Of a stretch of DNA of 5,856 nt, positions 5,848-5,856 are shown piece after piece. Below the pieces are notes generated by a model, which saw nothing but the letters and a program-made list of their open reading frames with translations, was not told where the DNA came from and ran no database searches. Source of the stretch: an uncultured Bacteroidales bacterium (GTDB lineage Bacteria; Bacteroidota; Bacteroidia; Bacteroidales; F082). Both the position numbers and the translations under genes were made by a program. The number at the start of each line of letters is the position of its first letter. The stretch's first letter is position 1. The stretch lies in contig CALFIT010000126.1 of assembly GCA_937877465.1 (NCBI GenBank), positions 1-5,856 of the forward strand, in the 5' to 3' direction.

Positions 5848-5856
5848 CAGCGTCAT

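Larger units (their letters stand above)
5437..5856. other. Gene-free AT-rich region upstream of pheT
   Basis: About 420 bases with no convincing gene on either strand. From left to right it holds an A-rich pheT leader, a degenerate 11-bp tandem repeat, two 9-bp hairpins, a minus-strand -7-like site near 5582, a U/A-rich stretch (5625-5645), a second minus-strand -7-like site near 5729, an A-rich block with small inverted repeats, and a plus-strand -7-like site at the right edge. One is TTGGAATT at 5747-5754, matched by its complement at 5801-5808. The longest minus-strand reading frame I noticed with an ATG in the middle of this region encodes only 11 residues with a single Phe, too little to call a leader peptide. 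The layout suggests an intergenic region between divergent transcription units. Confidence 0.75.

Overview
The window looks like a chromosomal core region of a Bacteroidota bacterium, most likely order Bacteroidales. Four things point that way. The gene set includes an LptE-family lipoprotein starting Cys-Gly-Ile-Tyr-Ser-Phe, a receiver-less sigma-54 activator and a small TPR protein next to secG. Start codons lack Shine-Dalgarno sequences and sit behind A-rich leaders. Promoter-like sites fit the Bacteroidota -7 consensus TAnnTTTG. Coding DNA is fairly GC-rich while the spacers are AT-rich. Genus cannot be fixed from the sequence alone.

Layout: every protein-coding gene I can support lies on the minus strand, so transcription runs right to left. 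Reading in that direction: a 420-base AT-rich upstream region (5437-5856) with candidate promoters, a degenerate 11-bp tandem repeat and two perfect 9-bp hairpins; pheT (2968-5436), the phenylalanyl-tRNA synthetase beta subunit, full length; an approximately 90-base spacer made almost wholly of heptamer-spaced CAGTT/AACTG units in inverted arrangement; a sigma-54 activator of 413 aa with no receiver domain (1636-2877); lptE (1130-1639); a cytoplasmic coiled-coil/TPR protein of unknown role (312-1127); and secG (1-293), cut by the left window edge. A plus-strand -7-like site at 5840-5847 suggests a divergent gene begins just beyond the right edge.

The activator, lptE, the TPR gene and secG look like one operon: the junctions are a 4-base ATGA overlap, a 2-base gap and an 18-base gap. 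The theme is envelope biogenesis: LptE helps insert lipopolysaccharide into the outer membrane and SecG is part of the inner-membrane protein translocon. What the activator controls cannot be read here. pheT may be transcribed into this operon or separated from it by the repeat hairpin.

I see no new multi-gene system, mobile element, CRISPR array or RNA gene. The parts that deserve a second look are non-coding: the heptamer repeat that forms the whole leader of the activator gene, and the paired AACTGCG/CGCAGTT hairpins upstream of pheT, which share their core with that repeat so that related elements flank pheT on both sides.
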